Shown here: piece after piece, positions 48,391 to 58,967 of the stretch
Layout: each line of letters opens with the position of its first letter
Numbering within the stretch: the stretch's first letter is position 1
Source: Dioscorea cayenensis subsp. rotundata
Lineage: Eukaryota > Streptophyta > Magnoliopsida > Dioscoreales > Dioscoreaceae
Reading direction: 5' to 3'
NCBI RefSeq assembly: GCF_009730915.1
Contig: NC_052480.1
Location: forward strand, 1,984,001 to 2,048,000
Length of the DNA: 64,000 bases
Notes under the pieces: model-generated
What the model saw: only the letters and a program-made list of their open reading frames with translations
Told to the model about the DNA's origin: nothing
Databases searched by the model: none
Made by a program: the position numbers and the translations under genes

Positions 48391-51300
48391 ATGGAGGGTT
48401 CCTCTTCCTCCTCCTCCGAATCCGAGCTCCCATTCCCTGTTTTCTCAAACCCTAATCCTGATTCTGACTTCTACTCTTCATCCTCCTCGTCTAAGAAGAA
48501 GAAGAAGAAGAAGAGGGCGCAAAAGCAGCGATCTTTTGGTCCGGCGATGTTGGAGAATGATGAGTGGCGGTGGAAGCGTGGGGGTGAGGTGATGCTGGAG
48601 GGGTATGTGGAAGCGGCGGAGGGAGGACGGGATGGAGGATTGGTGGGTGGGGATGGCGCTGTGGGGAGGACTAAGAGCTTGACGGATGAGGATCTTGAGG
48701 AACTGAAGGGGTGTTTGGATCTAGGGTTTGGATTTAACTATGAGGAGATCCCGGAACTTTGCTCGACTTTGCCTGCGCTTGAGCTTTGTTACTCTATGAG
48801 TCAGAGGTTTCTGGATGAGCAGCAGCAGCAGCAGCAGCAGCAGGGGAAGCAGGGGAAGTCGGTGGAGGCGTCCGGCGAGGCTGCGGAGTCCTCGGCGCCG
48901 CATACGGTGGCGCATACGACTCCAATTGCTAATTGGAAGATCTCCAGCCCTGGTATGATTTGTGTTGGGATTTTTTTTTATTAGGTTTTGATTGTTTTAA
49001 TTTGTGCAGTGCTGGAAAGATCTCGTTTTTGTGTGATAAAAGACATGCGTTTTTTGAGGATTGATTGGAGATTCTTTGGTGACTGCCATGAATGTGTGAA
49101 AAAAATTGAGTTGTTTCTTTATAGTTCTGTTCGGATGATGGATTCAGGGAAGGTGAGTTATTTCTTTATAGCTCTGTTCGGATGATGGATTCAGGGAAGG
49201 TTGATGAAAAGCAGAGAAAGATTTAAATTTAAGTTTCCCTTGTTATATTGTTGATGTTTGGATGGGGGTATTGAATTTTTTTTTTTCATAGTTTATCTCT
49301 ATTTTGTTGATGTCTGGCATTTGAATGATGTTTTCTTGAAGTTTTGGGCAGGAATATGTTGCTTTTAGCTCATCCAAGTCATGCTTTGTGATATTCTTTC
49401 ATTAGTTTGATTGAAGTACAGCCAGGTTGTATATAGCACAATACTAAGCTTTTTTCACAAGTGAAGAATTGTGTAGTTGTTTTTGGCTAATGATTTAGAA
49501 ATATCAGATCTTAGGTGGGGAAGTTTAATGTCTCCATTTTAGTGTCTTAGGTGAGATTTTGACATTCTTGTGAAGTTGTTTTGCTTCTTATAATGAGTAT
49601 CTTTTTATTGCCAAGAATAACTTTATAATTTGGTCTATTTTCCTGTTTTCGCTACTTCTGGATAGTATTGATGTGTTTTTTATGCCTTAAGTTGTGTTTT
49701 CCTCTTTTGAGAGCACTGCCAATTTATCGTTTTCATGTCTTTTTTTTTTTACTTTCTATTGACTTGTTTGCCTTTGCAAGTGGAGAAATGTTTCCAAGAG
49801 TGGATAATTTTTGTGCTAATCTCTTTGTTTGTTTACTATAAAAACATTATTGGTACGGTAACTAGCTTGAGGATATTGGTTGCTTAAAAGTAATCCAAAC
49901 ACTTGTTTTTGCTGCTACTAGATAGTATCAATGTGCTTTTGATGCCGTGAGTTGTGTTTTCCTCTTTTGGGAGCAATGCCAAGTTGTCGTTTTCGCGTCT
50001 TGTCGTTTTATTACTTTCGAATAACTTGTTAACCTTTACAAGTGGAGAAATGTTTCCAAGAGTGGATAATTTTTGAGCTAATTGCTTTGTTTTGCATAAT
50101 AAACAAACTGCATAGTTGGTACAATAACTAGCTTGAGGATACTGGTTGCTTATAAGTAATCCAAACACTTATTTGTGCTGCCACTAGATAGTATCAATGG
50201 GTTTTTGATGCCGTGAGTTGTGTTTTCCTCTTTTGGGAGCAATGCCAAGTTGTCGTTTTCGTGTCTTGTCGTTTTATTACTTGCGAATAACTTGTTAACC
50301 TTTGCAAGTGGAGAAATGTTTCCAACAGTGGATAATTTTTAAGCTAATTGCTTTGTTTTGCATAATAAATAAACTGCATAGTTGGTTCGGTAACTAGCTT
50401 GAGGATACTGGTTGCTTATAAGTAATCCAAACACTTGTTTTTGCTGCTACTAGATGGTATCAACGTGCTTTTGATGCCGTGAGTTGTGTTTTCCTCTTTT
50501 GGGAGCAATGCCAAGTTGTCGTTTTCGCGTCTTGTCGTTTTATTACTTTCGAATAACTTGTTAACCTTTGCAAGTGGAGAAATGTTTCCAAGAGTGGGAT
50601 AAATTTTGAGCTAATTGCTTTGTTTTGCATAATAAACAAACTGCATAGTTGGTATGGTAACTAGCTTGAAGATACTGGTTGCTTGTAAGTAATCCAAACA
50701 CTTGTGTTAGCTACTTCTACATAGTATCAATGTGTTTGTGATGCTGTGAGTTGTGTTTTCCTCTTTTGGGAACAATACCAATTTGTCGTGTTCGTGTCTT
50801 GTCGTTTTATTACTTTCGAATAACTTGCTCACCTTTGCAATTGGAGAAATGTTTCCAACAGTGGATAATTTTTGAGCTAATTGCTTTGTTTTGAATAATA
50901 AACAAACTGCATAATTGATATGGTAACTAGCTTGAAGATACTGGTCGCTTGTTAGCAATCCAAACACTTGTTTTCGCTGCTTCTGGATAGTATCAACATT
51001 CTTTTGATGCCGTGAGTTGTGTTTTCCTCTTTTGGGAGCAATGCCAATTTGTCGTTTTCGTGCCTTGTCGTTTTATTACTTTCGAATAACTTGTTCGCCT
51101 TTGCAATTGGTGAAATGTTTCCAACAGTGGATAATTTTTGAACTAATCTCTTTATTTTACAAAAATAATTGATATGGTAACTAGCTTGAAAATAATGGTT
51201 GCTTGTAAGTAATCCAAACACTTGTTCATCTTTGCAAGTAGTGAAATGCTTCCAAGTGTGTATAATTTTTGAGCTAATCTCTTTGTTTTACATAAACAAA

Positions 51301-51742
51301 TTGCTCAATTGGTACAATAACTAGCTTGAAGATAATGGTTGCTTGTAAGTAATATGAACACTTGTTATTGATAACCTCAAAGAATGTTTCTTGGAGGCTA
51401 TGATCATGGAATTGATTATCTGCGTGTTGCCAATCATTGTTGCTGAAGATTTCTCCAACTATTGCCAATTGGATGTTACTTAAGATCTTTGTTTTAAATC
51501 AAGCAATTAGATTACTCTACACATTTTCTTTTTATTCTGAAATTCAGAGTCCTTTTATTCACATAGAAGTTATCTACATCTTGTTCTTGTTTACCATTAA
51601 ATTTCAGTACCGCCGAAGTGAGTTCATATGGCAACTAATTTGTTTCTTTCGCTTACTCTCAGGTGACAATCCTGACGATGTTAAAGCGAGGCTGAAATAC
51701 TGGGCTCAAGCCGTGGCGTGCACGGTTAAATTATGCAACTGA
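48391..51742 (+). CDS. DUF1685-family protein of unknown function
   Basis: Two exons, 48391-48952 and 51663-51742, encode 213 residues; the intron is 2.7 kb. The N-terminus is Ser-rich followed by a Lys run (KKKKKKKR, a possible nuclear signal). The conserved DUF1685 core is RTKSLTDEDLEELKGCLDLGFGF...STLPALELCYSMSQ. A Gln run (about 8) precedes a variable stretch. Exon 2 supplies the conserved end GDNPDDVKARLKYWAQAVACTVKLCN. The family is plant-specific and has no settled function. The ATG at 48391 opens the only long frame. The gene's upstream DNA is the satellite array, and its intron is largely filled by another tandem array. Confidence 0.88.
49114..49207. repeat. 47-bp tandem duplication in the DUF1685 intron
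   Basis: Two adjacent copies beginning TTTCTTTATAG at 49114 and 49161, nearly identical. Confidence 0.8.
49625..51370. repeat. Intronic tandem array of a 266-bp unit, about seven copies
   Basis: The marker TAATCCAAACACTTG (or a close variant) recurs at 49891, 50157, 50423, 50690, 50956 and 51210, with a shorter last unit at 51350. Spacings are 266, 266, 267, 266, 254 and 140. Each full unit includes GCCGTGAGTTGTGTTTTCC and GGAGAAATGTTTCCAA. The central copies are the most alike and the edges more diverged, as expected for unequal exchange. It lies wholly within the intron of the DUF1685 gene. Confidence 0.92.
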
Positions 51743-52191
51743 TGGGCTTTCGCAGAGCATGTCCCCGGCTAAATTTAGCGACTCTTTCTCGAAGATTGAC
51801 AACCGGAATATCGACTTCTTGGACTGAATTTTCATCTACTATGACCAGCTATCAGTTTACTGAAAAACTTTTCTCTAGAATCCAGAAAATAACAGTAGAA
51901 GTATCAGAGACTGCAGAAATACAAGGACATGCTCTCTTCAACTGATGATAAGATGCCCCTGACATAAAAAACCATATATATAGATATATAAACAATAATC
52001 CATATGTTATATTTGGTATATGATGCTGAGTTAATGTTTTCTTTATATGTTGTAGTGACTAATGCTCATAAATAAATGTCCTTTTTGTTTACTGTTTGTT
52101 TGGCAAATCTTGCATTTATATCTTAAGTGTCATTTTTATTATTTAAGTGTTATTTCTTTATGAGTGCTATATCAGTATTGTTGTGGGCGGG
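51743..52191. other. 3' UTR of the DUF1685 gene and spacer
   Basis: The first 200 bases are the likely 3' UTR. No further coding signal is seen. Confidence 0.5.
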
Positions 52192-52200
52192 AAAAATAAA

Positions 52201-52471
52201 GGTATAATACTCAAATTGGTTCCTCTTCTTAAAATTTTTTTTAATTAGTCTCTTTACTCTTGAAAATGATTCTACTTAATCTCTTTTACTCTAAAATGGG
52301 CTAATTAATGGTTGTACTTTCAAGAGTAGAGAGATTAGATGGGAAGAGATTAAAGTAGAGGGACTACGTGAGGTCATTTACAAGAGTAGAGGGACTAGTG
52401 GGGAGTATTTTTGAGTAGATGGATTAAAAGAGAAGAGAAAAAAATAGAGGGACTAATTTGGGTATTATACC
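52201..52471. mobile_element. MITE with 26-bp inverted ends and 9-bp target duplication
   Basis: 271 bp. The left end GGTATAATACTCAAATTGG (continuing TTCCTC) and the reverse complement of the right end GGTATAATACCCAAATTAG (continuing TCCCTC) match over about 25 bases with three differences. The flanks AAAAATAAA at 52192-52200 and 52472-52480 are identical. Inner GTAGAGGGACTA-type repeats add further symmetry. Nine-base duplications suggest a Mutator-like transposase mobilised it. It has no coding capacity. Confidence 0.85.
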
Positions 52472-52480
52472 AAAAATAAA

Positions 52481-53471
52481 TATGTTGATGTGGCTCACAT
52501 TTATACAAAATGGTTAACGAATTTTGTGGGCTTAATTGTGAAGCAGGCCTGAGAGCTGGGCCTAAAGCCCATTTAGGTCCATAAACATGTAATAAATGAA
52601 AATGTTTGGATGTTGCCACGTGTCCCCAAACTTTAATCACTTGGGATGAGAGGTGAAGGACTTGACTACATTGAATGTGAAGTCACTCATGATCAAAGTC
52701 TTCCAAACTTTGACTTGAGGAACAGGAGGAAAGCAATGTGAGTGTGCTTCCATTTTTTTCCCCTTTTCTTTCTTTATTATTATTTAAATAATTTCCAATT
52801 GTTTTGAATATTTTAATCCCATTTGGGGATTTTCTTTCTTCTTCTATCAATTAGTTGGCAAATTTTTTATATTATATTAATTTTTAAATTTTTTTTTTTT
52901 AATATCCTCAGTATCCATTGGATATAATAGATATATATTTCACCTATTTCTATAAAAAAATTATCATGGGTGATCTGGCTAATTTAATAGTTTAAAATAA
53001 TAGTTTAAAATATACATTCTCATATGAGAAGTGGAAGGTTCAATTCTTACCTAATGCATAATAAATAGGGTTTCTGTGTAAAGATGGTGTGAGGTCTCTC
53101 ACACATAAAATGCGTTCATTAGGTATAATCAAAATAGGTCGGCACATGCCCTCAATAGTGACTTCTCCATTATTATTAAATTTTATTTATTTATTTTTAA
53201 TAAAAGAGTGGTTTCTCCTCTTTGTGTATATATATAGCATAAAAATTGTAATATTACTTTTAATATATTTTATTTTATTTGTGCTTCTTATTCTTCATTA
53301 TGCTTCCAAGTCATCTTAAATATTATCTAATTTTAGTCATCAAATTCTTTTAAATATTTATGTGATTTATATGCTTAGTTATTAACATCATTTACCTATA
53401 ATTAAAGAGAGCCTTTATTCATGCCATATATAGAGACTCACAGCTCTAGCAAGGAAACAAAGGCAAGAACA
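52481..53471. other. Spacer upstream of the NPF gene
   Basis: AT-rich. GTGGAAGGTTCAATTCTTACC near 53032-53052 resembles a weak B box and might mark an old SINE, but no clear ends are visible. No gene is seen. Confidence 0.4.
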
Positions 53472-55504
53472 ATGGCAATCAATGGCTTTGAGGATTGGAA
53501 TGGAAATCCAATCAACAAGGAGAGGTATGGGGGACTCAAAGCTGCATACTTTATCTACTGTAAGTATATATATATATATATATATCTATTTTTTTTTTTA
53601 TTAATTTTTGTTATTTGAGTTTTATTAATGATTTTGGCATGCAGTTATGGTGGTGATGTGTGCCATGGCTTACACAACCAACATGTTAAACATGGTTACC
53701 TATCTCCATGGGACCATGCACACCAGCATTGCAAGCTCTTCAACAATAGTCACCACCTTTTATGGTGTCACTTGTGCTTTTACTCTCCTTGGTGGTTTCC
53801 TCTCAGACTCATACGTCTCTAGATTCAAAACCATTCTCATCTTTGCCCCTTTTGAGTTCCTGGTAATCCTATATATATATATATATATATATGTTGATAA
53901 GAGCAAGGTTTTATTATGAAAAAAGTCTAATAATTAAACTTCATGTTATCTTGTTGATATAATTATTAGGGATTTGCAATGCTAGCAATGGAGTCATATT
54001 TCCCATCACTGAAACCAAAAGCATGCAACGTAGAAGCCATGCAAGGAATAATCAAATGTGAGCAAGTTCATGGAGGAAATGAAGTTCTTCTTTGTGTAGC
54101 ATTGTTCACTATTGCTCTTGGAGAAGGATGTTTGAGAGCAAACCTGGCATCATTTGGAGGAGATCAGTTTGACAGTGATGATCCTGTTGAATCACAACTC
54201 AAGTCTAGCTTCTTCAACTGGTTTGGCTTTGTCACCTCACTAGGACTTCTCACTGGTCTTCTTCTCATTGTTTGGATTGAGAACAATAAGGGCTGGGATT
54301 ATGGCTTCGGTCTTTCTTCCGTTCTGGTTTCGATCGGCATCGCTGTGATTGCTAGTGGTTTTCGGCTTTATCGATTCCAAATCCCACAAGGAAGTCCTTT
54401 AACTAGAATGTTGCAGGTAATATATATATAGTTGATCAGAGACAAAGACTTATATATATATATGTATTTCATATTGATGTTTGTTTAATTATTGAATTAA
54501 ATGTCTTTCAGGTTTTTGTGGCTGCATTCAGAAATAGGAAGCATTCATTTCCTGTAAGAGTAGAAGAAGATGAAGGAGAAATACAAGAAGAAAGTGATCA
54601 TAGAGATGGTGATAAACAATATATGGAGTTCAAGTAAGTCTCTATACACATTTATAGATATTATCCACAACTAATTAAACTTTGCTAATTTATATATGTT
54701 CTTGATTATGTTTAATTTTTTAGATTTCTTGATAAAGCTTTAATAATGACCGATGGAAGAAATACTGGAGTTTGGTCACATTGCAGTAAAGCTCAAGTCG
54801 AAGAAACGAAGATCGTGCTTCGAATGCTGCCTATTTTTATCGGTTCAGTCTTTGGTTACATACCCATCCCTCTCCTCCTCACCTTCAGTGTTCAACAAGG
54901 AACAGCAATGAACACTAAGCTTGGTAAAATCAAGATCTCCCCAGCATCACTAGTGGCCATTGGAGTCATCTTGATGATGATACTAATCATCATCTACGAT
55001 CGATTCTTCGTCCCCTTGGCTCGCAGGTTCACTGGTTACACAAGAGGCATCACTCCCTTGCAGCGTGTCGGTGCGGGCTTCATCGTGTTAGCTTTAGCAA
55101 CAAGTGTTTCAGCTCTAATAGAGAGGAGAAGGAAACATGCTTTAGAAATGAATGGAGTTCACATCTCTGTTCTCTGGTTAAGTTTGCAATTTCTCATACT
55201 TGGCATCACTGAAGTGGCAGCATTTGTTGGATTGTTGGAGTTCTTCAACACTGAAATATCAAAAGGAATGAAGTCACTTGGCACTGCCATATTTTGGTGC
55301 ATAATTGGGTTCTCATCTTTGCTAGGAAGTGCACTAATTCAAGTGGTGAATAGAGCTAGCAATGGATGGTTGCATGGTGCTGATTTGAACAAGAGCCATC
55401 TTGATAAGTTCTACTGGTTACTCTCATGCATTGCTTCTCTTTCCTTCTTCAATTTCTTGTATTGGTCTAAGAAATACACATACATACATGATCCTCATAA
55501 ATAG
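53472..55504 (+). CDS. NRT1/PTR family (NPF) membrane transporter lacking the ExxER motif
   Basis: Five exons, 53472-53559, 53645-53862, 53970-54416, 54512-54633 and 54724-55504, encode 551 residues in frame. This is a major-facilitator protein with about 12 membrane segments and a charged central loop (KHSFPVRVEEDEGEIQEES). Family marks are NMVTYLHGTMH, LLGGFLSDSYVSRF, ALGEGCLRANLASFGGDQFD, KGWDYGFGLSS, FSVQQGTAMNT and LQRVGAGF. The region before FSVQQG and the LQRVG stretch recall the NPF4 branch. NPF carriers move nitrate, peptides, hormones or glucosides with protons. Here the TM1 ExxER positions (NRT1.1 Glu41, Glu44, Arg45) align with Val32, Cys35 and Ala36, so the usual proton-coupling residues are absent. 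The substrate cannot be predicted. The ATG at 53472 was preferred to an in-frame one 17 codons upstream because of its context. Confidence 0.9.
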
Positions 55505-55542
55505 CTTGTAGTATAATATATATATATATATATATAAGTTAA

Positions 55543-56939
55543 TTAAATAAGGAGGAGTTTGTGGAAAAGTGTTTCAAAGTGAGGAATGTCACGTGGAGGG
55601 AGAGCAAGAATGGCATTAACACCACATTCCTTCTTCTTCCCTTTCATTTGAGGAGTGAGCAAGATGATGTCTTTGTTTGGATGAACAACAGGGCCATTAT
55701 ACTTTGGCCTTCCCCAAGGGAATTCCACCTCCATTGTTCCTAACTTCAACCATGAAGACACAAAGATATCACCTTTAGGATATCCCTTGTGTAACTCTCC
55801 CCAATCTATCACTGATCTAGCATATTCCTCTGTCAGTCTTGCCACTCCTTGGTGAAGAAGCTCAACTATGAAACCAAATGGTTCATTCTCTAGTTGATCA
55901 TATGTGGCTTTAGCATAAGCAGTGAGTACAGCATTGCCTGTGTATGAATTTGGCAGTGGTGGTTGTAGCCTTGAACGGAGATCAACGGCATAAAAAATCA
56001 TCGATATCTTATCGGTTTTATCCTTTGAAGTAGTAGCTAAGGCTTTGCATATCCATACAAGTGCAGTGACTACATTGAAAGTTGTTATCCATGGCCCTTC
56101 TTTTCCTTGGTTTCTTGCTTTTCCTTTCAAGTTGTTTATATCCTTTTGGCTTAGTTGATAAAGCTTGAACTCTAGATTACTTGAAGTGCTGTCAATTAGA
56201 GTTTGATCAGTTTGGTGGTGATCTTTGAGTATTTGTGTGAGTTCTGGATGGGTGAATTCAACGCGAGGCGGAGATCGGGCCGCGAAACTTCTCCGGTCGG
56301 AGATTGGTGTAAACCCTAAAGGTTTTCCACTGACAAGTGAAGCAAGGCTTTCAAAGAAAACTTTGAAGCTAACTCCATCCATGGTTGTGTGGTTGTTTGT
56401 TGTGCCCATTGCAATAGCACCACATTTGAACGACGTTACCTGATAAATAACATCTATATTCATATTTATATTTACCAAATTAACTGATCCAAATTTAATA
56501 TTTTTACCTGAATTGCGCAAAGAGGTTTATCTTCTGCCTCCATGCATTCGATCTTCACCACCAATTGTGCGAAAGCCGGGTTAGGGTACTCTAAATCTCC
56601 GATCTCCGCAATCGTGAGCTCACTCTCTGCCACCACAAACACTGCCCCGGCAGCGTTGCAATCGATCTCCAGCCTCTTCTCTTGAGTGTTAAAATTCAAT
56701 CTTCCTGCTATGAAATCATAACTAGAAAGTAGAGTCCTGAATGCAAACTCAAGCTTATCAGCCACACACTCAATATTGAAATCAAGGTTTGCATCAAAGA
56801 AATGAACTCTTTCCACATTGAAGTTGAGGACTTGGTCTATGTTGGATAGAAACATAGACCTCCTCTCATGTGTCTCCAATGGCTGAACAAGCTTACAACT
56901 CTTGATGGTGATCTTCAAGTCCTTGATTAAGCTTGACAT
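55543..56939 (-). CDS. BAHD acyl-CoA-dependent acyltransferase
   Basis: Two minus-strand exons, 56939-56508 and 56439-55543, encode 442 residues, the normal BAHD size; the intron is only 68 bp. The catalytic HxxxD is H161-T-T-M-D165, followed by G. The second hallmark DFGWG is changed to EFPWG at 383-387, in a setting (VSSWLKLGTMEVEFPWGRPKY) that still aligns well. BAHD enzymes transfer acyl groups from CoA thioesters to alcohols or amines in the cytosol, as in phenolic esters, volatiles and cuticle or suberin precursors. Substrate cannot be told from sequence. The stop codon lies only about 40 bp from the 3' end of the convergent NPF gene. Confidence 0.92.
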
Positions 56940-57460
56940 TGTTATGGAGTTTGTGAAAATGATATGATGAATTATTTCATGCATATAGCTAGATTGATAT
57001 ATATACATATAAAGAGATTGAAGGTACCCAAAAAAGATGGTTAAGGTGGTTGATGAGCTTGAGAGCCATTAATGGAGTCTTGTATAATATTTGGGTTGGT
57101 AGATGAATGCTAGATTGGTCTTTAATTATTGATAATTTTTTTAATTTCCTTAAGTTGCATTTTTTATGAAAGCTAGTTAATTGTTGGTGGACTAGTAATG
57201 AGCATGGTTGTTGAAGATAAGATATATTTAATCTATTTCTTTTATTTTACAAAATTTCTAATAAAATTGTTCTGATTTTGGTGGATTAATAGAATGGTCA
57301 TCAGGTTTAATTGTCATCAGATGAGATTTCATTGTCATGGTCTTCAATGCGTCCAAAATATTTGGTCAAAATTTTCTTTAAAATAAAGAAAGAATATTTT
57401 TTTTGGAATTTTGGAAATTTAATGGATAGGGCTAAGCAAATAAGAGGCAAAAGTTTTGGG

Positions 57461-57504
<44 letters not shown>

Positions 57505-58242
57505 CTTCAATCATCTAAACACATTCGTAGAATTGAAATTTACGAATATTACTACCATAATTAGCTAGAGAATTGAAATCTGCAAATGCTGATATCATAA
57601 TTAGCTCCCACTGTAACAAATGAATGTGTACTGTGCTGTTTTGTGGACGTGAATGTCCACAGATGATCTTTTCTATATATAATATTAAAGATATAATTAT
57701 TGCAAATACAAGTGAGGGAGACAATAGGGGAGTAAAGTACAAGTAATTTAAAAATACGGTATCAGAGTTAAGACACCAAACCACCAAAAATGGTTAGATT
57801 ACTCATTATGTTATAAGAGATGAGAAAGAGTAGGATTAGAAATGATCCCTAATTACTCTATCTTTTAAAGTAGTCACAAGCCTTCTCACATTTCTTCAAT
57901 TTTTGGATACTGAGTTTATAAAATAAAATATTTATATTTATTTCATGGATCTCTCTAAAAAATAAAATTTACATTTGTTATTTTATAAACTTTTTATAAA
58001 ATTGACAAATAATAAAACAAATGTTAAGCAAATACAGAAGTGCATCGGTTATGATGATTTGACTAACTTTTTAGAGATAATCCCGTGTTAAATATTTTTC
58101 CCCTCTCTTAAATATTTTATATTTTTATTTTTCTAGATTTTTATTAGAGTATAAATGGAATGTTTATTTATATTAAATGATAATTTATTTTTATTAAATA
58201 ATAATAGTAGTCAATTATATCTAAAATTACCTATATAATTTG
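56940..58242. other. Upstream region of the BAHD gene and AT-rich spacer
   Basis: A (TA)n run of about 38 bp lies at 57463-57500. The phrase GATGAGAAAGAGTAGGAT near 57818 also occurs near 25596, so the two places may share an old repeat. No gene is seen. Confidence 0.45.
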
Positions 58243-58480
58243 GTTTCATTTCACTTATGATCACAATTATTTATACTTTATAACACCGTAGCTACAATTT
58301 AACAGAAAATTCACTTAATTTATTTTCAGTTACACGTGAAGCTACAATAATCTATTTTGAGGCTATTTTCGGTGAATTTACTGATGTGGAGGTGTCAGGT
58401 CAATGTCGTGTCAGCGCAATATTAACAAACTCACTGAAAATATCTCGGATCATGTTATTATGGCCTTACATATAATTAAA
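58243..58480. mobile_element. MITE-like element (copy 2), relative of the one at 38538
   Basis: The left end (GTTTCATTTCACTTATGATCA..., then CTACAATTT) matches the left end of the element at 38538. The shared centre is TTTTCGGTGARTTTRCTGAT. The right end is less clear and its limit is approximate. It has no coding capacity. Confidence 0.5.
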
Positions 58481-58967
58481 AAAAATTTAAGTAATTTTTA
58501 TGTTTTTTTTTAAAAAAAATTGTGTGTTGACACATTGAAATCAACCCTATATAATTTGGGTTTTTGCAGGGGTATATACAAAATATTTTCTAAAATTCAA
58601 TTAACCATCCAAACACAGCCACGTGTCCTAATCCACCTGCCAAACCGCCCACCGTTTCCTGTTCCACGCCGCACACCACATTCCAGACCCAACGTTCCAA
58701 AAAATTGGAAACACGTGTCATTCCGTGACCGCGTCTCTCAATGAACTCGAGGCGATTTCTACGGCTGCGATCAAAAGGAACGCATGAGATTTTGAAACAC
58801 TGCCTTTGAGATTTAATCCTCACCGTCCATCCTTGATCATTGTTCTCGTATTCACACAGTTGTCTCCTTTTCTAGAATACCCCCTTCCTTTCTTTCTTTT
58901 TATAAAGAAGTCCTCTCTCTCTCTCTCTCCGGCGACGACGAGGAATAGCTCTCCGGCGCCGGAACTC
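58481..58967. promoter_or_regulatory. Promoter and leader region of the zf-C3Hc3H gene
   Basis: GC-richer than the surroundings, with two CACGTG-type cores (CCACGTGTC at about 58620 and ACACGTGTC at about 58711). A CT microsatellite at about 58914-58928 lies just before the ATG at 58968. A role as promoter is inferred from position. Confidence 0.4.

Noticed and set aside
49884-51221. Three similar minus-strand open frames (86-94 codons) beginning MFGLL
   Set aside because: They are copies of the same stretch of the 266-bp intronic repeat. The unit length is not a multiple of three, no known domain is visible, and they lie inside an intron on the opposite strand.
53000-53150. Possible third SINE with a GGTTCAATTCTTACC B-box-like stretch
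   Set aside because: No A box, tail or target duplication is visible, and the flanking sequence does not match the two SINE-like copies.
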